Below are positions 28,567 to 34,797 of a DNA stretch of 51,339 nt, piece by piece (the first letter of the stretch is position 1; every line of letters begins with the position of its first letter). Both the position numbers and the translations under genes were made by a program. Origin of the DNA: an uncultured Caryophanales bacterium (GTDB lineage: Bacteria > Bacillota_I > Bacilli_A > RFN20 > CAG-826); contig CAMUVS010000006.1 in the NCBI GenBank assembly GCA_947164155.1, forward strand, positions 1-51,339, read 5' to 3'. The notes under the pieces were generated by a model. The model was given only the letters and a program-made list of their open reading frames with translations. It made no database searches and had not been told where the DNA came from.

Positions 28567-29475
28567 ATGCATGACATTATTGTTATAGGCGGTGGCCCAG
28601 CAGGAATGACTGCTGCCTTATATGCTTTAAGAAATAATAAGTCTGTTCTCATTTTAGAAAAAGAAGCATTTGGAGGACAAATCGCTACTTCTCCTAGACT
28701 AGAAAACTATCCAACTATTGAATCTATTTCTGGCAGTGAATGGGCGGATAGATTATTCGAGCAAATCACTAACTTAGGAGCCGAATTTGAACTAGAAGAC
28801 GTCGAATCTGTCGAGAAAATCGATAATATCTTCCATGTTAAGACCAATTATGGAGAACATGAAGCTTTAGCGGTTATTGTCGCTAACGGAGTAAAGCCAA
28901 GAAAGATGGGTTTACCTAATGAAGACGATCTAGTCGGTAAAGGTGTTAGCTATTGTGCTGTTTGTGATGGACCATTCTATAAAGGAAAAGAAATCTACTT
29001 AATTGGAGATGCAAATACCGCACTTCAATATGCCTTATTATTAAGTGGATATTGTCCAAAAGTTCATATGCTCACTTTGTTTGATAAGTTATTTGGTGAT
29101 CAAATCCTTATTGATAGAGTTCTTCAAACCGAGAATATCGATATTAGACATAACTTATTACTCAAAAAGCTTGTCGAAAAAGATGGTGAATTAGCCGCTA
29201 TCGAATTAGAAGACACTATTTCTAAAGAAAAAGTAAAATTCGAAACTAATAACTGCTTCATTGCTATTGGCCAAGTTCCTCAAAACGAATTCTTAGAAAG
29301 CTTAATTAAGTTAAATAAAGGATTTATTGAAACTGACGAAGCTATGAGAACTTCTATTCCAGGATTATTCGCTGCAGGAGACACAAGAGTAAAAGAAAAT
29401 AAGCAAGTTATTACTGCATGTAGTGACGGGGCAACTGCCGCAATGAGTGCAGTTAAATATATCAATACCCTCTAA
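28567..29475 (+). CDS. Thioredoxin-reductase-like flavoprotein lacking canonical NADPH motifs
   Basis: 302 residues. The FAD-binding start IIVIGGGPAGMTAALYALR and the C-terminal GLFAAGDTR are those of thioredoxin reductases, and the redox disulfide is CAVC (Cys130, Cys133; usually CATC). The second nucleotide domain is odd: the expected GGGDSAxEEA is replaced by IGDANTALQYA, and the HRRxxxRA NADPH-phosphate clamp is replaced by MLTLFDKLFGDQ. That resembles the ferredoxin-dependent flavin thioredoxin reductases described in clostridia rather than NADPH enzymes. Directly behind nrdD with no SD of its own, so probably coupled; its natural partner would be the redoxin fused to NrdD. Overlaps the end of nrdG on the other strand by 14 bp. 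Confidence 0.85.
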   Translation: MHDIIVIGGGPAGMTAALYALRNNKSVLILEKEAFGGQIATSPRLENYPTIESISGSEWADRLFEQITNLGAEFELEDVESVEKIDNIFHVKTNYGEHEALAVIVANGVKPRKMGLPNEDDLVGKGVSYCAVCDGPFYKGKEIYLIGDANTALQYALLLSGYCPKVHMLTLFDKLFGDQILIDRVLQTENIDIRHNLLLKKLVEKDGELAAIELEDTISKEKVKFETNNCFIAIGQVPQNEFLESLIKLNKGFIETDEAMRTSIPGLFAAGDTRVKENKQVITACSDGATAAMSAVKYINTL

Positions 29476-30151
29476 GTTCTACTGTTTCAATACTTTGAGA
29501 TAAAATCTCAACAAATTTATTAGCAAGACCTTCATCAATCGCGTGGAGGTCTTTATTTATTACTCCATCAGAGACTTTAAATTGCTGTAAATATAATCTT
29601 TTACTGCCTTTTAAAATATCTTTAACTTTATTAATAACTTCTAAAGAATGATATTCATCAATTAAAGTCATTCTAAATTCATAGTCCACTATTCCGGATT
29701 TTAATAATTCGATAGATTCTTTAACATTTTCTATTAAAGCATCATTATTAGTAAATCTATGATAATCATCAAATGAAGACTTGATGTCCATCGCGATATA
29801 ATCAATTAATCCTTTAGACACTAAATCTTTAATTACTTCAGGATGTGAACCATTCGTATCTAATTTAATAGAGTATCCAAGTTCTTTTATCGCTCTAATT
29901 TTTTCTTCTAAATTAGGCATTAAAGTTGGTTCTCCACCAGAGATGACCACTCCATCTAAAATGCCCACTCTTTTCTTTAAAAAAGAAAGGATATCATTAA
30001 AAACAAGATCTTCATTATCACTAGCAGCAATTAAAGTATTCCAGTTATGACAGTATTCGCATCTAAAATTACATTTATCGATATATAAAATAGCTGCAAT
30101 CTTACCTGGATAATCTAATAAAGATAACTTGTTGATACCTTGAAATTCCAT
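29462..30151 (-). CDS. nrdG: Anaerobic ribonucleotide reductase activating protein, NrdG2 type
   Basis: 229 residues. A radical-SAM enzyme that would install the glycyl radical on NrdD. The cluster motif CNFRCEYC (CX3CX2C) is at residues 28-35, with VISGGEPTL following at about 78-86. It belongs by pattern to the longer NrdG2 family (about 230 residues, TIGR02495-like) rather than classical 150-residue NrdG. Related glycyl-radical activases cannot be excluded by sequence alone, but the neighbouring nrdD fits. It is transcribed convergently to nrdD and the flavoprotein. No SD; TATACT ends 6 nt before the ATG. Confidence 0.88.
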   Translation of the reverse strand: MEFQGINKLSLLDYPGKIAAILYIDKCNFRCEYCHNWNTLIAASDNEDLVFNDILSFLKKRVGILDGVVISGGEPTLMPNLEEKIRAIKELGYSIKLDTNGSHPEVIKDLVSKGLIDYIAMDIKSSFDDYHRFTNNDALIENVKESIELLKSGIVDYEFRMTLIDEYHSLEVINKVKDILKGSKRLYLQQFKVSDGVINKDLHAIDEGLANKFVEILSQSIETVELRGY

Positions 30152-30157
30152 GAGGAT

Positions 30158-30166
30158 AGTATATCA
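30158..30166 (-). promoter_or_regulatory. Extended -10 promoter of nrdG, leaderless arrangement
   Basis: The minus strand reads TGATATACT: an extended -10 (TGn) with TATACT, ending 6 nt before the ATG at 30151. No SD and no clear -35. Confidence 0.5.
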
Positions 30167-30244
30167 CTTTTTATACATTTATTTATGTTTTCTATGAAAT
30201 AATAAATAACTTTGGTAAAATATACTGCGAACGAGGTCTATATT

Positions 30245-30721
30245 ATGAAAAAATACGACAATATATCTTGGGATGAATATTTTATGGGTATGGCGGTCTT
30301 ATCTTCTTTAAGAAGTAAAGATCCAAGTACTAAAGTAGGTGCTGTTATTGTTTCTCCAGAAAATAAAGTTATTTCTATTGGCTATAACGGAATGCCTTCT
30401 AAGTTAGATGAAGAACAATTAACTTGGAATAAAGGTGAAGGCTTAGATAGTAAATATTTATATGTCTGTCACGCTGAATTTAACGCTATTTTAAATACTC
30501 AAGTCGGCGGTTCTTTAAAAGATGCTAGAGTCTATGTCACTTTATTCCCATGCAACGAATGTACTAAGGCTATTATTCAAACCGGTATTAGAGAAATTAT
30601 TTATTTAAGTGATAAGTACGCTGACACCACTATGATTAAGGCTAGTAAAAAGATGTTAGATCTTGCAGGAATCCCATATCGTCAATTCTCAGTAGATAAC
30701 CTCGAAATTAGGAAAAAATAA
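30245..30721 (+). CDS. comEB: dCMP deaminase
   Basis: 158 residues from the ATG at 30245 (MKKYDNISWDEYFM), chosen because a GAGGT SD lies 7 nt before it; an upstream TTG at 30212 is in frame but has no SD. Zinc-dependent deamination of dCMP to dUMP, the precursor of dTMP. The zinc ligands are CHAEFNAIL and FPCNEC. The early region VLSSLRSKDPSTKVGAVIV is typical for this family. The stop overlaps the folD start by one base, linking dUMP supply with one-carbon folate chemistry. Confidence 0.92.
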   Translation: MKKYDNISWDEYFMGMAVLSSLRSKDPSTKVGAVIVSPENKVISIGYNGMPSKLDEEQLTWNKGEGLDSKYLYVCHAEFNAILNTQVGGSLKDARVYVTLFPCNECTKAIIQTGIREIIYLSDKYADTTMIKASKKMLDLAGIPYRQFSVDNLEIRKK

Positions 30722-31512
30722 TGACTATTAAAGAATATATTAAAGCAAGAAAAGAAGAGATTAAAAATGAGGTTTCAAAACTCGAAAAGAAACCATTTTT
30801 AGTCGTCATTCAAGTCAACGAAGATGCCGGAAGTAATGCCTATGTAAAAGGCAAATTAAAGGACTGTGATGAACTTGGAATTAAAGCCGAACTCATCAAG
30901 CTTCCAATCGACACAAGTGAAGAAAATTTGTTAAAAATAATTGAAAATTGCAATAAAAAACCTGAAATTACAGGGTTTATTGTCCAAATGCCTCTTCCAA
31001 AACATATCAATGAAGAAACGGTAAAATTAGCGATTTCTCCAGAAAAAGATGTTGATGGATTTCACCCACTTTCTAAACTCAATCCATGTACCCCACAAGG
31101 AATAATTGACTACTTAAAATCAGAAGGGACAAATTTCGTTGGAAAAAACGCTTTAGTTATCGGAAGAAGTAATATTGTTGGTAAGCCAATGGCAAAGCTC
31201 TTACTTGCAGAACACTGTAATGTCACTATCACACATTCTAGAACTAGATTTGAAGACATGAATTGGTTTATTAATCACGCGGATATTATTGTTATCGCAA
31301 TTGGTAAACAACATTATTTAGATAATAAATATAATTACAAGCCAGATTCCATTGTTGTGGATGTCGGAATTTCTAGAGATGAGAATGGTTTACATGGAGA
31401 TGCTCTTCCTGGATTACCAGTAAAACTACAGACACCGGTTCCAGGTGGAGTTGGTTTATTAACTAGATTATCTCTAATTGAGAATTTACTTAAAATATAT
31501 AAAGCAAAATAA
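30721..31512 (+). CDS. folD: Methylenetetrahydrofolate dehydrogenase / methenyltetrahydrofolate cyclohydrolase
   Basis: 263 residues, slightly shorter than the usual 280-285. Bifunctional FolD interconverts methylene-, methenyl- and formyl-tetrahydrofolate. The active-site Tyr-Lys motif is SNAYVKGKLKDCDELGI, followed by VQMPLPKHI and DVDGFHP. The Rossmann motif is GRSNIVGKPMAKLLL and the C-terminal signature TPVPGGVGLLT is present. Coupled to comEB through a TAATG overlap. A short stem-loop follows the stop. Confidence 0.95.
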   Translation: MTIKEYIKARKEEIKNEVSKLEKKPFLVVIQVNEDAGSNAYVKGKLKDCDELGIKAELIKLPIDTSEENLLKIIENCNKKPEITGFIVQMPLPKHINEETVKLAISPEKDVDGFHPLSKLNPCTPQGIIDYLKSEGTNFVGKNALVIGRSNIVGKPMAKLLLAEHCNVTITHSRTRFEDMNWFINHADIIVIAIGKQHYLDNKYNYKPDSIVVDVGISRDENGLHGDALPGLPVKLQTPVPGGVGLLTRLSLIENLLKIYKAK

Positions 31513-31536
31513 AAAGATGTCTAACATCCTTTTATA
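31511..31536. terminator. Small bidirectional terminator between folD and the XRE gene
   Basis: GATGT / ACATC (31516-31520 with 31524-31528) with a 3-nt loop is flanked by A on the left and T on the right, so it can end transcription on both strands. The stem is short, with one bulge if extended. Confidence 0.55.
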
Positions 31537-31807
31537 ATTGTGAGACTGAAAGGGTTAGTCCTAATGGTTTCATGATTTTAATTATTGTTTCAACATTAGG
31601 TTTAACAACGCAAGCTTCAATTCTAGCTACAGACGAATGTGGAATGCCACATTTATCTGCTAAATCTCTTTGCGAGATGCCCAATTCTTTTCTTCTATCG
31701 ATTATTGCACTAATGATTGAAGCTAACTCTTCCATTTCCTCAATATCTTGCTTAGTTAATGAATTTGCTTTTTTAGCTTCTTTTTTAAAGTCTTCCCATG
31801 TCCTCAT
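31532..31807 (-). CDS. Lone XRE-family DNA-binding protein (antitoxin-like)
   Basis: 91 residues from MRTWEDFKKEAKK. A charged N-terminal helix (residues 1-30) precedes a five-helix XRE domain (RRKELGISQRDLADKCGIPHSSVARIE). The layout matches HigA- and RelB-associated antitoxins, but no RelE/HigB-type toxin gene adjoins it on either side. An alternative start 13 codons upstream (31846) would add a hydrophobic stretch and is less likely. Neither start has an SD. It may be an orphan antitoxin left after toxin loss or a stand-alone regulator. Confidence 0.65.
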   Translation of the reverse strand: MRTWEDFKKEAKKANSLTKQDIEEMEELASIISAIIDRRKELGISQRDLADKCGIPHSSVARIEACVVKPNVETIIKIMKPLGLTLSVSQL

Positions 31808-31886
31808 ACTGAATACCACTATTATTGATAGCATAAATGCGTTCAAAACTGCAACTATTTTTAATTAATATATAAGAATTATTTTG

Positions 31887-31895
31887 TGATATCAT
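31887..31895 (+). promoter_or_regulatory. Extended -10 promoter of the nucleoside hydrolase, leaderless arrangement
   Basis: TGATATCAT: extended -10 with TATCAT at 31890-31895. The two ATG codons lie 4 nt and 7 nt after it, and there is no SD. Transcription would start at or next to the second ATG (31903). Confidence 0.45.
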
Positions 31896-31899
31896 TTTT

Positions 31900-32820
31900 A
31901 TGATGAATAAACAAAAAATCATAATCGACTGCGATCCAGGGCACGACGATGCAATCGGTCTTTTAGTTGCCTATTATTCAGACGAATTAGATTTAATCGG
32001 AGTCTCTACTTGTGCAGGTAATCAAACTATCGATAAAACAAGTAGAAACGCTAATAACTTATTAAGATTCTTTAATAGTGACATCAAAGTCGCTAAAGGG
32101 GAAACTGACCCAATTAAAAGAAAAGTTAAAACATGCCCAGAAATACATGGAGAATCTGGATTAGACGGATATGATTTTCCTAAATATAAAGAAGAATACG
32201 ATTCTAGACCGGCATATCAATTTATTATTGATACTGTATTAGCAAATAAAGATATTATCGTAGTCACCACTGGGCCAATGACTAATCTTGCTTTAGCGAT
32301 ATCTAAATGCCCTGACATAACCAAAAACATCAAAGAAATAGTCTTAATGGGTGGCTCCACTACTGAAGGCAATATCACTCCTGAAGCAGAATTTAATATC
32401 ATTGTGGATCCAGAAGCTGCGGATATTTGTTTTAAATCAGGGGTTCCATTAAGAATGTTAGGATTAAATGTCACTAGAAAAATCTTAGTGAATAATAAAG
32501 TTCTAACAGAGGCCAGTAAAATAAACACTAGAGGCAGCGACTTATTTGTAAAATTAATGAAAGTCTTTAATGAAAATCAAAGAACATTCTTTGGTTTAGA
32601 ATTTGGTCCACTACATGACCCTGCTACTGTTGTTTCATTGATTAATCCTAAAGCTTTTGAATTTACTCCAATGCATGTAGAAATAGATGTAACTGAGACA
32701 AAATATTTAGGAAAAACAAGATGTAGCAAATCTAAACCATTTAATTGTATGGTGGCTACAAAAGTAAACTTAGAAGAATATTGGTCCACTATATTTGAAA
32801 ATTTAAGGAGATGTAAATAA
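31900..32820 (+). CDS. Nucleoside hydrolase (IunH/Rih family)
   Basis: 306 residues. Cleaves the N-glycosidic bond of ribonucleosides to give base and ribose. The calcium-binding DCDPGHDDA is at residues 10-18, followed by the substrate loop VLMGGS near 147 and the C-terminal HDPATV. Substrate preference (pyrimidine or purine) cannot be read with confidence. Two ATGs occur at 31900 and 31903; the promoter spacing favours the second. The stop overlaps the ribokinase start (TAATG), so the released ribose is phosphorylated by the next gene product. Confidence 0.92.
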   Translation: MMNKQKIIIDCDPGHDDAIGLLVAYYSDELDLIGVSTCAGNQTIDKTSRNANNLLRFFNSDIKVAKGETDPIKRKVKTCPEIHGESGLDGYDFPKYKEEYDSRPAYQFIIDTVLANKDIIVVTTGPMTNLALAISKCPDITKNIKEIVLMGGSTTEGNITPEAEFNIIVDPEAADICFKSGVPLRMLGLNVTRKILVNNKVLTEASKINTRGSDLFVKLMKVFNENQRTFFGLEFGPLHDPATVVSLINPKAFEFTPMHVEIDVTETKYLGKTRCSKSKPFNCMVATKVNLEEYWSTIFENLRRCK

Positions 32821-33701
32821 TGAAAAAGAAGATATTAGTTATTGGAAGTATATCAATAGATAACACTATTTTTACTAAACAGCTCCCAAGTGCTGGCACC
32901 ACTACTGTTGCGGATTCTTATTTTCAAAATATAGGTGGAAAAGGCGCTAATCAAGCATGTGCCTCACTCTTTTTAGGAGGAGATGTCTCTTTTATCGGAG
33001 CCATTGGAAAAGACCATAATGGTGACATGGTTGAAAAATTTCTAAAGGAGCAAGGCCTACATGCTAGATTAAAAAGAAGTGAAAAGCCTACAGGGATCGC
33101 TTTTATCATTTTAGAAGAAGAGACTGCAGAAAATAGAATATTAATCATTCAAGGAGCAAATACTGATTTACAAATTGAAGATATAGACAAAAATCTCGAC
33201 TTATTTACCGAAGGAGACATTTTATTAACTCAATTTGAAAATGATATGGAAACAGTTAGCTATGTTATTAAAAAAGCATATGAAAAACATATGTTAGTGG
33301 TTGTTAATCCTGCTCCAATAAAAGAATTAAAAGAAGAATATTATCAATATATTGATTATTTAGTGCCAAATGAGCACGAATTAGAAGCGTTAAGTCATAA
33401 AACAGATATTTTATTAGCAGCAAAGGAATTGCTCTCTAGAGGGGCTAAAAACGTGATTGTCACTTTAGGAGAAAAAGGATCAGTTTTAATTAATAAAGAT
33501 GAATATATAAAAGTCGAACCACATAAAGTAGACGCTGTTGATACGACTGCTGCAGGAGATTCTTATTTAGGAGCGTTAGTGACTAGACTTTCTGAAGGTA
33601 AGTCAATTAAAGAGGCTATGGAATTTGCCTCACTTTGTAGTAGTAAAACAGTCACTAAAAAAGGAGCGATTGTTTCGCTCCCTCATCTAGAGGATTTGTA
33701 G
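32820..33701 (+). CDS. rbsK: Ribokinase
   Basis: 293 residues, PfkB family. Phosphorylates ribose to ribose 5-phosphate, here probably ribose released by the nucleoside hydrolase. N-terminal motif IGGKGANQA near 37-45 and C-terminal catalytic motif DTTAAGDSYLGAL near 240 (Asp as base), with VIVTLGEKGS as the nucleotide site. The DTTAAGD form is typical for ribokinase rather than fructokinase. Translationally coupled to the upstream gene. Its last codons contain a hairpin that works as terminator for the convergent XRE operon. Confidence 0.93.
   Translation: MKKKILVIGSISIDNTIFTKQLPSAGTTTVADSYFQNIGGKGANQACASLFLGGDVSFIGAIGKDHNGDMVEKFLKEQGLHARLKRSEKPTGIAFIILEEETAENRILIIQGANTDLQIEDIDKNLDLFTEGDILLTQFENDMETVSYVIKKAYEKHMLVVVNPAPIKELKEEYYQYIDYLVPNEHELEALSHKTDILLAAKELLSRGAKNVIVTLGEKGSVLINKDEYIKVEPHKVDAVDTTAAGDSYLGALVTRLSEGKSIKEAMEFASLCSSKTVTKKGAIVSLPHLEDL
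33657..33681 (-). terminator. Terminator of the DUF4160/DUF2442 operon, inside the 3' end of rbsK
   Basis: GGAGCG / CGCTCC (33663-33668 with 33676-33681) with a 7-nt loop is followed on the minus strand by six T. On the plus strand no T-run follows, so it acts only for the minus-strand operon although it lies in rbsK coding sequence. Confidence 0.75.
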
Positions 33702-33703
33702 AA

Positions 33704-34168
33704 TTACTTGAACAATATTTCTACTTTAGTTCCTAATCCTTTAGCAATACGATTGATTAACTTGATTGAAGGGTTTGATAATCCTTTTTCAATTTTTGAT
33801 AAATCTGACTGGTCAATTCCAGTCTTTTTAGCCAAATCTTCCTGAGACATAAATAAACCTAATCTAATATCCTTTATTTTATATCCAAGAATAGCAAGAG
33901 ATATTTCATCATAATCATATTCATTAGTGACGTCTATGCCGTCTTCATATACGGTATCTGCACTAACGTCTAGTTCATCGTTCCAGATAACACCACCCCA
34001 TCCAGGGATGTGTCCCTTTTCAAATAATGATCTATCTTTTAATTGGTTTAATTGAGGAAATTTATCGGCTAAAGATAATATATCGTATCTTTTAACTACA
34101 CCATCAAGAAAGATAACATCAAATAATGTCTTCTCCCTTAACACTAATTTAACAGCTTCTTTCATCAT
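33704..34168 (-). CDS. DUF2442 protein with C-terminal XRE DNA-binding domain
   Basis: 154 residues. Residues 1-85 match the DUF2442 pattern (LFDVIFLDGVVKRYDILSLADKFPQLNQLKD; IIWNDELDVSADTVYEDG-like). Residues about 95-154 are an XRE helix-turn-helix (LGLFMSQEDLAKKTGIDQSDLSKIEKG). It follows the DUF4160 gene by 5 nt. DUF4160-DUF2442 pairs are frequent in bacterial accessory regions and behave in position like toxin-antitoxin modules, with this DNA-binding partner as the probable autoregulator; experimental function is not established as far as I know. Convergent with rbsK, 2 bp apart. Confidence 0.8.
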   Translation of the reverse strand: MMKEAVKLVLREKTLFDVIFLDGVVKRYDILSLADKFPQLNQLKDRSLFEKGHIPGWGGVIWNDELDVSADTVYEDGIDVTNEYDYDEISLAILGYKIKDIRLGLFMSQEDLAKKTGIDQSDLSKIEKGLSNPSIKLINRIAKGLGTKVEILFK

Positions 34169-34173
34169 ATAGT

Positions 34174-34428
34174 TTATTCCAAAGGCGGTAACTTGTAATA
34201 TCGCTCAGTATCCCACATATCCATTAGTTCTTTTTGATATTTCAATATAAACTCTTTAACCATTGCAATTCCTTTTTTAGGAAATTTGCCATTAATAAGT
34301 GAACCGTCTGATATAAGGAATACAGCTTCTAAATTTCCATAAAACGCATGAATATGCGGTGGACGGTGATCCTTACTGGTTAAATACATGTATATCAAAA
34401 TTCCATAGAACATTGATATAGCAGGCAC
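34174..34428 (-). CDS. DUF4160 protein
   Basis: 84 residues beginning at a GTG codon (MPAISMFYGILIYMY), set by an AAAGGAGGT SD 8 nt upstream. DUF4160 hallmark: the stretch DHRPPHIHAFYG near 20-31, with a histidine pair, and the tail WDTERYYKLPPLE. First gene of a two-gene operon with the DUF2442-XRE protein. Molecular activity of the family is unknown; the two His plus acidic residues could form an active or metal site. Confidence 0.82.
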   Translation of the reverse strand: MPAISMFYGILIYMYLTSKDHRPPHIHAFYGNLEAVFLISDGSLINGKFPKKGIAMVKEFILKYQKELMDMWDTERYYKLPPLE

Positions 34429-34451
34429 TTCGTATACCTCCTTTCAATATA

Positions 34452-34480
34452 ATTTTATGGTATATATCCCCTATTTACAA
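34452..34480 (-). promoter_or_regulatory. Promoter of the DUF4160/DUF2442 operon
   Basis: The minus strand has TTGTAA (34475-34480), exactly 17 nt and TAAAAT (34452-34457), followed by a strong SD before the GTG start. The spacer holds a near-palindromic GGATATATACC that could be the XRE operator. Confidence 0.6.
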
Positions 34481-34495
34481 GATAAAAAAATAAAA

Positions 34496-34729
34496 CTATT
34501 CAATAAGCATTAAATCATCAGTGCGACTTAATACAAAGACATCAATAATATTAAGTAAAAGCGCCCAACCTAGTAAGACGAATATCGCCAGTCCAGCGAT
34601 ATTCTTTTTACTATGCAAACGAATAACCGCAAAAACTCTTACTCCTATTTCCACTAAGTAGCCGATAAAAGGAATAACGATTAATATTGCTTGGGATAAG
34701 AAATCTAATTTAGAGAACCACTTTTCCAT
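34496..34729 (-). CDS. Small two-pass membrane protein, function unknown
   Basis: 77 residues from MEKWFSKLDFLSQ. Two hydrophobic helices (about 9-33 and 43-63, the second GLAIFVLLGWALLLNIIDVFVL) are joined by a short basic loop (RLHSKKN). I do not recognise the family. No SD; the start is supported by a TATAAT box 12 nt upstream. It is transcribed divergently from the anchored nuclease, with a shared 68-bp intergenic region. Confidence 0.6.
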   Translation of the reverse strand: MEKWFSKLDFLSQAILIVIPFIGYLVEIGVRVFAVIRLHSKKNIAGLAIFVLLGWALLLNIIDVFVLSRTDDLMLIE

Positions 34730-34741
34730 AAGACAGTTTGT

Positions 34742-34770
34742 ATTATACAAAAATATAAAGATACAGTTAA
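34742..34770 (-). promoter_or_regulatory. Promoter of the small membrane protein
   Basis: TTAACT (34765-34770), 17 nt and a perfect TATAAT (34742-34747) on the minus strand. The -10 ends 12 nt before the ATG, leaving a leader of only about 6 nt. Confidence 0.55.
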
Positions 34771-34777
34771 TGAAAAA

Positions 34778-34786
34778 TGTTATAAT
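34778..34786 (+). promoter_or_regulatory. Extended -10 promoter of the anchored nuclease
   Basis: TGTTATAAT, an extended -10 with perfect TATAAT at 34781-34786, lies 11 nt before the ATG at 34798. No SD, so the transcript has a very short or no leader. It lies back to back with the divergent promoter at 34742-34770. Confidence 0.55.
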
Positions 34787-34797
34787 GCTACTTGTCT

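Noticed and set aside
31532-31846. Complete HigBA-type toxin-antitoxin pair
   Set aside because: Only the XRE part is present; folD and the nucleoside hydrolase flank it, with no room for a toxin.
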